Shown: piece after piece, positions 8,260-16,618 of the stretch
How the letters are laid out: every line of letters starts with the position of its first letter
How positions within the stretch are numbered: the stretch's first letter is position 1
Assembly: GCA_017620335.1 (NCBI GenBank)
Contig: JAFZQO010000009.1
Coordinates: forward strand, 18,929-82,928
Source of the DNA: Bacteroidales bacterium
GTDB taxonomy: Bacteria; Bacteroidota; Bacteroidia; Bacteroidales; UBA932
Direction of reading: 5' to 3'
Length of the DNA stretch: 64,000 nt
Program-made: the position numbers and the translations under genes
Notes under the pieces: generated by a model
Seen by the model: the letters and a program-made list of their open reading frames with translations, nothing else
Told to the model about the DNA's origin: nothing
Database searches by the model: none

Positions 8260-10668
8260 ATGGACAGATTCCTTTTTTTATGCATTCTGCTGTTCCTGGC
8301 AGGAACGGGCGCGGTAGCACAGTCCGGCCCTCAAGGAGACCTCTCGGATCCTCTTGACCTGAAGACAGAATCTTGGAACGCACGCTGGATCTCCGTACCC
8401 GGAACCGGAGCGCAGGATTATGGCGTATATTATTTCCGCAAGGACGTGGACCTCGCCGCCGTTCCGGCGGACTATGTGGTCCACGTTACGGGCGACAACC
8501 GCTACAAACTATTCGTAAACGGCACGTTAGTATCCCTCGGACCCGCCAAGGGCGATGTGACCCACTGGCGTTATGAGACGGTCGACCTGGCACCGTACCT
8601 TAAGGCTGGGAGGAATGCCATAGCGGCGTTGGTGTACCACGAGGGTTCCCGGAAGCCGGATTCCCAGATTTCCTTGGAGACAGGTTTTCTCTTGCAGGGG
8701 GAAGGCAACGCCCGCGACCTGTGGACGGACAAGTCCTGGAAATGCATGAAAGACAATGCTTACAGCCCCGTTCACCCGATTGTTGTCGGGTATTATGTGG
8801 CCGGGCCGGGCGAGAAGGTAGATATGGCCGAGACGCCCAAGGACTGGATGTCCGGGTCCACGGAAGGCTGGCTGAATGCCCGTGAAGGCCCGGCAGGAAA
8901 GCCTGCGGACGTGCTGGATGTCAGCGATTTCGACGGACACATGCTGGTCCCGTCCCCGCTGCCGCAGATGGAGCGGACCCCTTTCAGACTGAGCGGTGCC
9001 ATTACGGTTCCCGCCAACACCACCAAGGAAATCCTGCTTGACAACAAGGTGCTGACCAACGCCTATGTCTGCCTGCTCTTCCGCGGCGGCAAGGGCGCCA
9101 AAGTCAGCATAAGTTATGCCGAGTCCCTTTACGTTCCGGACGGTTCCGGCCCCGCCTACAACCTGACGCCCGAGCAGCTGGCGGAGCTTCCGGAAGAGTA
9201 CCTGTCCTTCGTGCTCGCCCCCAAGGTGAAGGGCAAGGGAAACCGGAACGAGACGGAAGGTAAAGTGTTCGTCGGCCGTGAGGACGTCATTCTTCCGGAC
9301 GGCGGAGACCACGAATGGACCTCGCTTTCCTGGCGGACCTTCCGCTATGTCCGTATGCAGGTCGAGACAGCGGACGAGCCGCTTGTCATCGACGGTTTCT
9401 ACGGCACGTTCACCGGCTACCCATTCACTCTCGACGCGCATCTGGATACTTCCGACGCCGAACTTCAGAAGATGCTGGAAATCGGCTGGCGCACCGCCCG
9501 CCTCTGCGCAGTCGAGACCTATATGGACTGCCCTTACTACGAGCAGCTCCAGTACCTCGGCGACACCCGCATCCAGGCCCTCGTCACGCTCTACAACAGC
9601 GCCGACGACCGCATGGTGCGCAATTTCCTATACCTGGCCGACATCAGCCGCAACTCCGACGGCATCACCAAGAGCCGCTATCCCACGACCATCCCGCAGT
9701 ATATCCAGCCCTATGCCCTGAGTTATATCTATGCCCTGCATGACTACATGATGTACGGCGGCGACGTGGACTACGTAATGGACCTCCTGCCCGGAACGGA
9801 GCAGATCATCCATTACTTCCAGCGCTACCAGATGGACGACGGGCGCGTGAAGAACCTCCCGGGATGGAACTTCAGCGACTGGGTGGAAGACATGCCTTCC
9901 TGGAACAACGGCGCGCCGCTGAGGGGAGCCGACGGCTGCTCCATACTGATGGACCTCCAACTGCTCTACGCCTATCAGATGATGGCCGACATGGAGAAGG
10001 TGCGCGGCAATGACTGGCAGGCGGGGGAGTATACGCGCGAAGCGGAGAGGCTCGCCGCGGCCGTGAAGAAGGCCTACTGGAATCCCGCCCGCGGCCTCTT
10101 CGCCGACCGCGCCGAGCAGGACAACTACAGCCAGCACGCCGGCGCCCTCGCCATACTCTGCGGGATAGTGGACGACCCGGCCGCGATTGGACGCAAGCTC
10201 TTGGAAGACAAATCATTGGCCCAGTGCACGGTGTACTACAAGTTCTATCTGCACGAGGCTCTCACCAAGGCGGGCCTCGGAGACGGATACCTCGACTGGC
10301 TGGACATCTGGCGCGAGAACATCGCCATGGGCCTGACCACCTGGGCGGAGACCTCCGACGTGAACGGCACCCGTTCCGACTGCCATGCCTGGGGCGCCAG
10401 TCCCAACATCGAGCTGTACCGCACCGTCCTCGGCATAGACTCCGCCGCACCGTCTTTCGCGAAGGTCCGCATCGAACCGCACCTCGGCGACATAAAGGAA
10501 ATCGGCGGCACGATCCCTCATCCGAAGGGATCCGTCACCGTGAAATATTCCGTCGAAGGCGGGACCCTGAATGCGGAGATAACTCTGCCGGAAGGCGTCG
10601 AAGGGACGTTCATCTGGAAGGGACGGAACATTGGGTTGCATGCCGGGAACAATGGGTTGAAAATCTGA
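8260..10668 (+). CDS. Glycoside hydrolase family 78-like alpha-L-rhamnosidase
   Basis: Secreted enzyme of 802 residues with a cleavable signal peptide ending near AVAQ. An N-terminal beta-sandwich (KLFVNGTLVSLGPAKGD) precedes an (alpha/alpha)6 barrel. DCPYYEQLQYLGDTR (about 423-437) stands where canonical GH78 enzymes have DCPQRDERLGWTGD and carries the acidic residues of that site. TWAETSD (about 692-698), followed by SDCHAWGASP, matches the second catalytic region. The C-terminal beta domain (IEPHLGDIKEIGGTIPHPKG) is typical of the family. It should remove alpha-rhamnosyl residues and so complements the GH106 gene. Monocistronic on promoter evidence. Confidence 0.88.
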   Translation: MDRFLFLCILLFLAGTGAVAQSGPQGDLSDPLDLKTESWNARWISVPGTGAQDYGVYYFRKDVDLAAVPADYVVHVTGDNRYKLFVNGTLVSLGPAKGDVTHWRYETVDLAPYLKAGRNAIAALVYHEGSRKPDSQISLETGFLLQGEGNARDLWTDKSWKCMKDNAYSPVHPIVVGYYVAGPGEKVDMAETPKDWMSGSTEGWLNAREGPAGKPADVLDVSDFDGHMLVPSPLPQMERTPFRLSGAITVPANTTKEILLDNKVLTNAYVCLLFRGGKGAKVSISYAESLYVPDGSGPAYNLTPEQLAELPEEYLSFVLAPKVKGKGNRNETEGKVFVGREDVILPDGGDHEWTSLSWRTFRYVRMQVETADEPLVIDGFYGTFTGYPFTLDAHLDTSDAELQKMLEIGWRTARLCAVETYMDCPYYEQLQYLGDTRIQALVTLYNSADDRMVRNFLYLADISRNSDGITKSRYPTTIPQYIQPYALSYIYALHDYMMYGGDVDYVMDLLPGTEQIIHYFQRYQMDDGRVKNLPGWNFSDWVEDMPSWNNGAPLRGADGCSILMDLQLLYAYQMMADMEKVRGNDWQAGEYTREAERLAAAVKKAYWNPARGLFADRAEQDNYSQHAGALAILCGIVDDPAAIGRKLLEDKSLAQCTVYYKFYLHEALTKAGLGDGYLDWLDIWRENIAMGLTTWAETSDVNGTRSDCHAWGASPNIELYRTVLGIDSAAPSFAKVRIEPHLGDIKEIGGTIPHPKGSVTVKYSVEGGTLNAEITLPEGVEGTFIWKGRNIGLHAGNNGLKI

Positions 10669-10702
10669 ACCCGGCCCTCTTCCGAATGGCCGGAATTAGT
10701 GC

Positions 10703-10710
10703 TATATTTG
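10703..10710 (+). promoter_or_regulatory. -7 promoter box for the esterase/GH3 pair
   Basis: TATATTTG, 20 nt upstream of the ATG at 10731. Confidence 0.8.
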
Positions 10711-10730
10711 CAAAGATTAACATATAGGAA

Positions 10731-12371
10731 ATGAAACATCGTATCCTCACCTTTGCATTAGCGTTCATTACGCTTTTCGCCGCCTTTCCGGCATTGGCCC
10801 AGCAGAGCCTCAAGACCGAGACCGTCAACGGTGTCGGCGCCAAGGTCTGGCGTATCACTACCGACCGCGAACCGAACATTGCCGACCGCACGGTCAATCC
10901 CGTTTATTTCATCTACCCCAACGGCGCCGTGAGCGACCCCATGTCTGTCGTACGCAACTTCGGCATGGAGAACCACATCGACGCCTATCGCGCCACAGTG
11001 TACGTGGTCAACCCCGCCAACGGCAAGTCCTACACTTCGGGCGCCGACCTGGAGGTTTTCTACAAGCTCGAGGAGCAGCTCCGCATCATCAATAACCTCA
11101 AGTTGATAGGCAAGGGCATCGGGGCGACCTTCATCAACAACGTCCTGTCGCTCCACGCGGAGGCCGTCTCCGGCATCCTCACCATAAACGGCTCCGTCAA
11201 CAAGGGCCTCAAGCCCGTGGTCGTCCCCGCCTATGTCGCTGGCCGCAACAAGTCCGTCGTAGACCACTACGTCAGGGCCAATCACGCCCTGGAGGCCGGC
11301 GGAGGCATCTGGAAGAACCCCCTGCACCAGATGGAGCGCATCTTCATCAACGGTTCGCCTTACTCCGACGCCGAGCTCTTCATCGACGCCTGGAACAGGA
11401 TCCTTTCGCAGAACTACCGCTATTTCAACTATACCACCTGGTACAACGGCAACGACGTGCGCCACACCAAGCCTTACGAGCTGGTGAGCTACGTCATGTT
11501 CGACAAGCTCCATATCCAGCGCAACATCGTCGAGGAGAACCTCTGCGGCTGGGGAGACTTCCTCTGGTATGAGTACATCCCCGAGAATCTCCTGAACGCT
11601 CCGAAGGGCAGCGTTCCCCTGGTCATCATGCTTCATGGCAACACCAACGACCCCCGCACGCAGGCCGAGACCTCTGGCTTCGTGGAGCTGGCCTCCGAAA
11701 AGCATTTCATGGCGGCTGAGCTTGAGTGGCAGGGCAGCGGCAAGTATGCCGCCATGGGCCTTGACGGCATCGAGGCCGTCATACGCAGGATCCTGGAGAA
11801 GTATCCCTATGCGGATCCCGGACGCGTATTCGTCACCGGTCTCTCCGCCGGCGGCATGAATACCACCAACATGTGCCTTTTCAAGACCAACCTCGTTACG
11901 GCTGGCGGATCCATGGCCGGCGGACTCTTCAATCCCGGGGCCGCCCTCGAGGACCAGCTCAAGCTTTACAACGGACGCATGGAGGTGGCTTACATCATCT
12001 GCTCCGGCACCAACGACGGCCGCTTCACGGATACGAACAAGGCCGAGGACGGCATCGTCTCTAAGGGCTGGCTGGTGAACGCGGTCGAGAGCATCGCAAA
12101 GCTCAACGGCATGGAGATAGGGGAGACCTGCAACCCCTCCCTTGACCCGATGTTCGGGATGAAGGTCAGCGACCGCCGCACCGTCTCCACGATGGACGAC
12201 CTGAGCATGCACGAGGGCACCCTTTACAAGGACGACAAGCCGCTCATCAAGATGATAGAACTTGAGCCTTACGGCCACTGGAACTATAAGGGAGCAGCCC
12301 GCGAGATGTGGGAGTTCTTCCGTCACTTCAGGCGTGACCCCGATACCAAGCAGCTTTACTATATCCCTTGA
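10731..12371 (+). CDS. Secreted alpha/beta hydrolase, PHB-depolymerase/CE1-like esterase
   Basis: Protein of 546 residues with a signal peptide (cleavage after PALAQ). The first ~270 residues are a beta-rich domain I could not assign. The second half is an alpha/beta hydrolase: PLVIMLHGNTND forms the oxyanion-hole region, GLSAGG (about 369-374) holds the nucleophile Ser, and GHWNY near the C-terminus supplies a likely catalytic His. This arrangement fits polyester depolymerase and carbohydrate esterase family 1-like enzymes, which remove acyl or feruloyl groups from polysaccharides. It lies 32 nt upstream of a GH3 beta-glucosidase, which suggests co-expression and a de-esterification role, but the substrate is inferred. 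Confidence 0.75.
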   Translation: MKHRILTFALAFITLFAAFPALAQQSLKTETVNGVGAKVWRITTDREPNIADRTVNPVYFIYPNGAVSDPMSVVRNFGMENHIDAYRATVYVVNPANGKSYTSGADLEVFYKLEEQLRIINNLKLIGKGIGATFINNVLSLHAEAVSGILTINGSVNKGLKPVVVPAYVAGRNKSVVDHYVRANHALEAGGGIWKNPLHQMERIFINGSPYSDAELFIDAWNRILSQNYRYFNYTTWYNGNDVRHTKPYELVSYVMFDKLHIQRNIVEENLCGWGDFLWYEYIPENLLNAPKGSVPLVIMLHGNTNDPRTQAETSGFVELASEKHFMAAELEWQGSGKYAAMGLDGIEAVIRRILEKYPYADPGRVFVTGLSAGGMNTTNMCLFKTNLVTAGGSMAGGLFNPGAALEDQLKLYNGRMEVAYIICSGTNDGRFTDTNKAEDGIVSKGWLVNAVESIAKLNGMEIGETCNPSLDPMFGMKVSDRRTVSTMDDLSMHEGTLYKDDKPLIKMIELEPYGHWNYKGAAREMWEFFRHFRRDPDTKQLYYIP

Positions 12372-12403
12372 TATAAGTCAGTTACCTTTAATACAACCAA
12401 TTT

Positions 12404-14743
12404 ATGAAGAAATTCTTTCTGATCGCAGCCGCTGGCCTCATGGCGCTTTCCGCCATGGCGCAGCCCCAGCTCAACAAGGACAACATCGATGAAGTCCTGA
12501 AAGCAATGACCCTCCAGGAGAAGGCTACGCTCCTCGTCGGTGGCGCCCGCGCCGCCGTCGTCAACGGCGTTACCTCCGGTATCGCCGCCCAGGTGCCCGG
12601 CGCCGCCGGCAACACCCGCCCGATCGAGCGCCTCGGCATCTCCGGTACCGTCCTCGCCGACGGCCCTGCCGGCCTCCGCATCTCCCCGACCCGCCAGGGT
12701 ACGAACGACACTTTCTACTGCACCGGTTTCCCTGTGGGTACGCTGCTCGCCAGCTCCTGGGATCTCGACCTCGTCCAGGCCGTCACCACCGCCATGGGAC
12801 AGGAGGTCCACGAGTACGGTGTGGACGTGCTGCTCGCTCCGGGCATGAACATCCACCGCAACCCTCTCTGCGGCCGTAACTTCGAGTATTTCTCCGAGGA
12901 TCCGCTCCTCTCCGGCAAGATGGCCGCCGCTTACGTGAAGGGCATCCAGTCCAACAGCGTCGGCACCTCCATCAAGCACTACGCCGTGAACAACCAGGAG
13001 ACCAACCGCAACGAGGACAACGCCCGCGTCAGCGAGAGGGCCCTCCGCGAGATCTACCTCAAGAATTTCGAGATCGCCGTCAAGGAGGCCCAGCCGTGGA
13101 CCGTCATGTCCTCCTACAACCAGCTCAACGGCGAGTACACCCAGCAGAAGAAGGACCTCCTCACCACCATCCTGCGTGATGAGTGGGGCTTCAAGGGCAT
13201 CGTCATGACCGACTGGGGCAACAAGGCCGGTACCGTCAAGTCCGCCTGGTCCGGCAACGACCTCATGGAGCCCGGCAACCAGAACGAGATCGACCGCATC
13301 GTCGCGGGCGTCCAGGACGGCAGCCTCTCCATCGAGGATGTGGACCGCAACGTCCGCCACATGCTCGAGTATGTCGTCAAGACCCCTACCTTCAACAAGT
13401 ACAAGTATTCCAACAAGCCTGACCTCGCAGGTCACGCCCAGGTCGCCCGTAAGGCCGCCGGCGAGGCCATGGTCCTCCTCCGCAACGAGAACAACACCCT
13501 GCCCATCGCTCCCGGCAAGGTCGCCCTCTACGGCATCACTTCCATCAACTTCGTGGCCGGCGGTACCGGCTCCGGCGATGTCAACAAGGCTTATGTGGTC
13601 AACATGAAGGAAGGCCTCGAGAACGCAGGCTTCACCACCGACAAGGCCCTCATGGACTTTTACCAGAAGACCATCGACCTTGATGCCGCCACCCGCGCCC
13701 TGACCGCCACCGGCGGCCGCAACTGGTTCATGGGCTCGCCCAAGCTCGCCGAGGTCGCCATCCCGGAGACCGCCATCGCCCAGCAGGCCCGCAACAACGA
13801 CGTCGCCATCATCGTCATCGGCCGCAACGCCGGTGAGGGCGCCGACCGCAAGATGATCGACGACTTCGACCTGACCACCGTCGAGCGCGAGCTCATCCGT
13901 GACGTCAGCCTCGCGTTCCACGAGCAGGGCAAGAAGGTGATCGTCGTCCTCAACATCGGCGGCGTCATCGAGACCAACTCCTGGAAGAACAGCGTCGACG
14001 CCATCCTCCTTCCCTGGTCTCCCGGCCAGGAGGGTGCCAATGCCGTCGCCGACGTCCTGACCGGCAAGGTCAATCCTTCGGGCAAGCTCCCGATGACCTT
14101 CCCGATCAACTTCATGGACCACCCGTCCTCCGCGAACTTCCCTTACAACTATGTCCGCAACGCCCAGCCTCAGGGCGGCATGGGCTTCGGCCAGCCTCAG
14201 CAGCGTCAGCTTCAGAAGGACGTGGACTACACCAACTACGAGGAGGGCATCTATGTCGGTTACCGCTATTTCAGCACCGCCGGCAAGGAGGTCTCCTATC
14301 CGTTCGGATATGGTCTGAGCTACACCAACTTCTCCTACAGCAAGCCCGTCGTGAAGCCCGTCGCTGACGGCTTCGAGGCCAGCGTCACCGTGACCAACAC
14401 CGGCGCCGCCGCCGGCAAGGAGGTCGTCGAGCTCTACGTCTCCGCCCCCGCCGGCGGACTCGAGAAGCCGGCCTGCGAGCTCAAGGGCTTCGCCAAGACC
14501 CGCGAGCTGAAGCCCGGCGAGAGCCAGGTCGTCACCATCAAGGTCACCAACTACGAGATCGCTTCCTTCAACGAGGCCAACTCCGCCTGGGAGGCCCCGG
14601 CAGGTGCGTACAAGGTCTGCTTCGGCGCCAGCGTCGCCGACATCCGCTCCACCGCCACCTACCAGCTCAAGAAGGCCGCCAGCTGGAAGACCAACAAGCT
14701 CTTCGCCCTGGACGCCCCTCTCAACGAGCTCTCCCTCAAGTAG
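12404..14743 (+). CDS. Glycoside hydrolase family 3 beta-glucosidase with C-terminal fibronectin type III-like domain
   Basis: Secreted enzyme of 779 residues (signal peptide to about AMAQ). The GH3 N-domain carries SIKHYAVNNQ (from about 189) and GIVMTDWG, with Asp270 the expected nucleophile. The second domain holds the ANAVADVLTGKVNPSGKLPMT-type segment. The last ~100 residues are a fibronectin III-like domain. A Pro/Gly/Gln-rich loop (PQGGMGFGQPQQRQ) lies near residue 590. Synonymous codons end almost always in C or G, more than in neighbouring genes, which suggests high expression. It probably shares the upstream esterase promoter. Sugar specificity is unknown. Confidence 0.92.
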   Translation: MKKFFLIAAAGLMALSAMAQPQLNKDNIDEVLKAMTLQEKATLLVGGARAAVVNGVTSGIAAQVPGAAGNTRPIERLGISGTVLADGPAGLRISPTRQGTNDTFYCTGFPVGTLLASSWDLDLVQAVTTAMGQEVHEYGVDVLLAPGMNIHRNPLCGRNFEYFSEDPLLSGKMAAAYVKGIQSNSVGTSIKHYAVNNQETNRNEDNARVSERALREIYLKNFEIAVKEAQPWTVMSSYNQLNGEYTQQKKDLLTTILRDEWGFKGIVMTDWGNKAGTVKSAWSGNDLMEPGNQNEIDRIVAGVQDGSLSIEDVDRNVRHMLEYVVKTPTFNKYKYSNKPDLAGHAQVARKAAGEAMVLLRNENNTLPIAPGKVALYGITSINFVAGGTGSGDVNKAYVVNMKEGLENAGFTTDKALMDFYQKTIDLDAATRALTATGGRNWFMGSPKLAEVAIPETAIAQQARNNDVAIIVIGRNAGEGADRKMIDDFDLTTVERELIRDVSLAFHEQGKKVIVVLNIGGVIETNSWKNSVDAILLPWSPGQEGANAVADVLTGKVNPSGKLPMTFPINFMDHPSSANFPYNYVRNAQPQGGMGFGQPQQRQLQKDVDYTNYEEGIYVGYRYFSTAGKEVSYPFGYGLSYTNFSYSKPVVKPVADGFEASVTVTNTGAAAGKEVVELYVSAPAGGLEKPACELKGFAKTRELKPGESQVVTIKVTNYEIASFNEANSAWEAPAGAYKVCFGASVADIRSTATYQLKKAASWKTNKLFALDAPLNELSLK

Positions 14744-14760
14744 CAGAGTGCTTGAATTAT

Positions 14761-14793
14761 AAAAACAGCCGGTCAAATCGACCGGCTGTTTTT
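14761..14793. terminator. Bidirectional intrinsic terminator
   Basis: Perfect 14-bp stem (14761-14774 / 14780-14793, AAAAACAGCCGGTC / GACCGGCTGTTTTT) with a 5-nt loop between convergent GH3 and def. Its last bases overlap the def stop codon. Confidence 0.92.
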
Positions 14794-15346
14794 ATTTGAT
14801 CTTGGCCTTGTAGTGGGTGGAGACTTTTCCGTGGGAGATGTTCTGGAGTTTCTTGACGAGCATCTTCTTGCGGATGGGGGCGACGAGGTCGGTGAAGACG
14901 ACGCCGTCGAGGTGGGACATCTCGTGCTGGACCATGCGGCAGGCGAACTTGTCGAGCTTCTCGGTGACTTCCTCGAAGTTCTCGTTGTAGTAGCGGACAG
15001 TCATGCTCTCGGGACGGCGGACGTCGCAGTAGATGCCGGGGATGCTGAGGCAGCCTTCGTTGAACTCGCACTGCTTCTCGCTCTCCTCGAGGACTACGGG
15101 GTTGATCATCACGCGCTTGAAGTCGGATAGATAGTCGTAGACGTCGGCCATGATGGTGCCGTCGACGATGAGCACGCGCTGGCTGACGCCGATCTGGGGG
15201 GCGGCGAGGCCGCACCCGTCGGCCTTTACCAGCGTGTCTTTCAGGTCGGTGATGAGCTGCGTGAGCTCTTCCTTCTTGCTCAGGTCGGCTTCCTGGGCCC
15301 TGGCGCGGAGCACTTCCGAGCCGTAGAGGTAGATGGGTTGTATCAT
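14792..15346 (-). CDS. def: Peptide deformylase
   Basis: Cytoplasmic metalloenzyme of 184 residues that removes the formyl group from the N-terminal Met of nascent proteins. All three family motifs are present: GCGLAAPQIG (44-53), EGCLS (metal ligand Cys99) and QHEMSHLDG (His141, Glu142, His145). The metal ligands and catalytic Glu are intact. The position that is normally Asp in HExDH is Ser144, an unusual substitution next to the active site. The gene overlaps ruvX upstream by 4 nt, so the two are translationally coupled. The stop codon lies in the shared terminator stem. Confidence 0.95.
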   Translation of the reverse strand: MIQPIYLYGSEVLRARAQEADLSKKEELTQLITDLKDTLVKADGCGLAAPQIGVSQRVLIVDGTIMADVYDYLSDFKRVMINPVVLEESEKQCEFNEGCLSIPGIYCDVRRPESMTVRYYNENFEEVTEKLDKFACRMVQHEMSHLDGVVFTDLVAPIRKKMLVKKLQNISHGKVSTHYKAKIK

Positions 15347-15765
15347 AGTCCTTTCGATTTCCTGTCCATGTAGCCCTGCAGGATGATGGCGGCGCTGATG
15401 CGGTCCACCGAAGTCTTGTCCCTGCGGTCCTTGTATTTCATGCCTCCGTCTATCATCGCCCTGTGGGCGAGCACCGAGGTGAAACGCTCGTCCTCGAGCT
15501 CCACCGGGACGCCCGGGAAGGCCCTTTTAAGGCGGGGGAGGAAGGCGTCGACGTCGGCCGCCGCTTCGGAGGGCCTTCCGTCGAGATTCATCGGGTAGCC
15601 CACGACGAAACGCGTTATGGTCTCTTTTTCGGCGTATTTTTGAAGATAATCTATTATCTTTGCAGACGGTACCGTCTCGAGGGCGGACGCGAATATCCCC
15701 AGGGGATCGCTGGCTGCGAGCCCCGTGCGCTTCCTTCCGTAGTCGATGCCGATCAGTCTTTCCAT
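15343..15765 (-). CDS. ruvX: YqgF/RuvX family putative pre-16S rRNA nuclease
   Basis: RNase H-fold protein of 140 residues. The family motifs IDYGRKRTGLA at the N-terminus (Asp8), DERFTS in the middle, and DRISAAIILQ near the end give the acidic active site. The family (yqgF/ruvX) matures the 5' end of 16S rRNA and was earlier annotated as a Holliday junction resolvase. It is first in a two-gene operon with def (4-nt overlap). The promoter is so close that the mRNA should be nearly leaderless. Confidence 0.93.
   Translation of the reverse strand: MERLIGIDYGRKRTGLAASDPLGIFASALETVPSAKIIDYLQKYAEKETITRFVVGYPMNLDGRPSEAAADVDAFLPRLKRAFPGVPVELEDERFTSVLAHRAMIDGGMKYKDRRDKTSVDRISAAIILQGYMDRKSKGL
15655..15662 (+). 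promoter_or_regulatory. Candidate -7 box for the M23-dxr-rseP operon, inside ruvX
   Basis: TATCTTTG on the plus strand, 128 nt upstream of the M23 start and antisense within ruvX. No TTTG -33 box at the right spacing was seen, so this is tentative. The 25 nt between ruvX and M23 leave no room for another plus-strand promoter. Confidence 0.4.
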
Positions 15766-15772
15766 GAGGCTG

Positions 15773-15804
15773 CAAATTTAGTGAAAAAGTATGTCAGAGA
15801 CAAA
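15773..15804 (-). promoter_or_regulatory. Promoter of ruvX-def with both -33 and -7 boxes
   Basis: On the minus strand TTTG (15801-15804) is followed after 20 nt by TAAATTTG (15773-15780), a full Bacteroidota promoter. The -7 box ends 7 nt before the ruvX ATG. The -33 box lies inside the first codons of the divergent M23 gene. Confidence 0.8.
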
Positions 15805-16618
15805 TAATCAGAAGAAACCCCGCAGCTTCCGCCTCTCCCTGGTGGACGACATGACGCACAGGAAGCTATGGGTGTTCCATTTCACGAAGGCGGGTTTCCT
15901 GGTAAGGGTCATCTCCGTCGTCGTGATTCTCTTCGCCATAGTGTATGCCCTGTTCGCATACACGCCCCTGCGTACCTCCATCCCCGGTTATCCGTCCGCC
16001 CATACCAAGCGCGCGGCCATCCAGAATGCCATAAAGATCGACTCCCTCGAGAGCGTCATCAGCCGCTGGGAGCTTTATTCCGAGAACATCCTGAGGGTCA
16101 TCGAGGGCGAGGCCCCGCTGCCGGTGGACAGCGTGCTGCGGCTCGCGGACGCGGCCGAGGCCGAGAGCCGCGACCCCGCATTCCTCGCGCAGCGCGACTC
16201 CGTCCTCCGCGACCTTGTCAACAGGGAGGAGCAGTTCGGCGTGTCCGACCGCGAGGAGCGCGCGCTTCCCATCGAGGGCCTGCATTTCTTCACCCCGCTC
16301 AAGGGTGTGGTGCTCCGCGCCTATGACAGCGTCCTCCACCCTTACATCGACATCACCGCCCCGGCCAATTCCGTGGTGATGGCAGCCCTGGAAGGCACGG
16401 TGGTGTTCGACGGATGGAACGACGAGTACGGATATACCATCGCCATCCAGCACTCAGGAGACCTTATCACGGTTTACAAGCACAACCAGAAGCTCCTGCG
16501 CAAGACCGGCGACCGCGTGTCCGCCGGCACCTCCATCGCCCTGGCAGGAGAGCATCTGCACTTCGAGCTCTGGTACAGGGGCGAGGCGGTCAATCCTGAG
16601 AAATACATCGTATTCTGA
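15791..16618 (+). CDS. Membrane-anchored M23 (LytM-type) peptidase
   Basis: Protein of 275 residues with a short cytoplasmic N-terminus, one transmembrane segment (about 35-58), a charged helical stalk and a C-terminal LytM domain facing the periplasm. The zinc ligands appear intact: His/Asp in HPYID (about 183-187) and HLHFELW (about 256-262). It is therefore a candidate active peptidoglycan endopeptidase and not a degenerate EnvC/NlpD-type activator. It overlaps dxr by 1 nt (TGATG), giving translational coupling. This M23-dxr-rseP order is seen in other Bacteroidota (known context). Confidence 0.88.
   Translation: MSETNNQKKPRSFRLSLVDDMTHRKLWVFHFTKAGFLVRVISVVVILFAIVYALFAYTPLRTSIPGYPSAHTKRAAIQNAIKIDSLESVISRWELYSENILRVIEGEAPLPVDSVLRLADAAEAESRDPAFLAQRDSVLRDLVNREEQFGVSDREERALPIEGLHFFTPLKGVVLRAYDSVLHPYIDITAPANSVVMAALEGTVVFDGWNDEYGYTIAIQHSGDLITVYKHNQKLLRKTGDRVSAGTSIALAGEHLHFELWYRGEAVNPEKYIVF

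Noticed and set aside
12359-14776. Open frame of about 805 codons on the minus strand, antisense to GH3
   Set aside because: It is the mirror of a very C-ending codon pattern: reading the antisense strand of such a gene rarely meets stop codons. Its protein is Val/Gly/Asp repeats with no family features.
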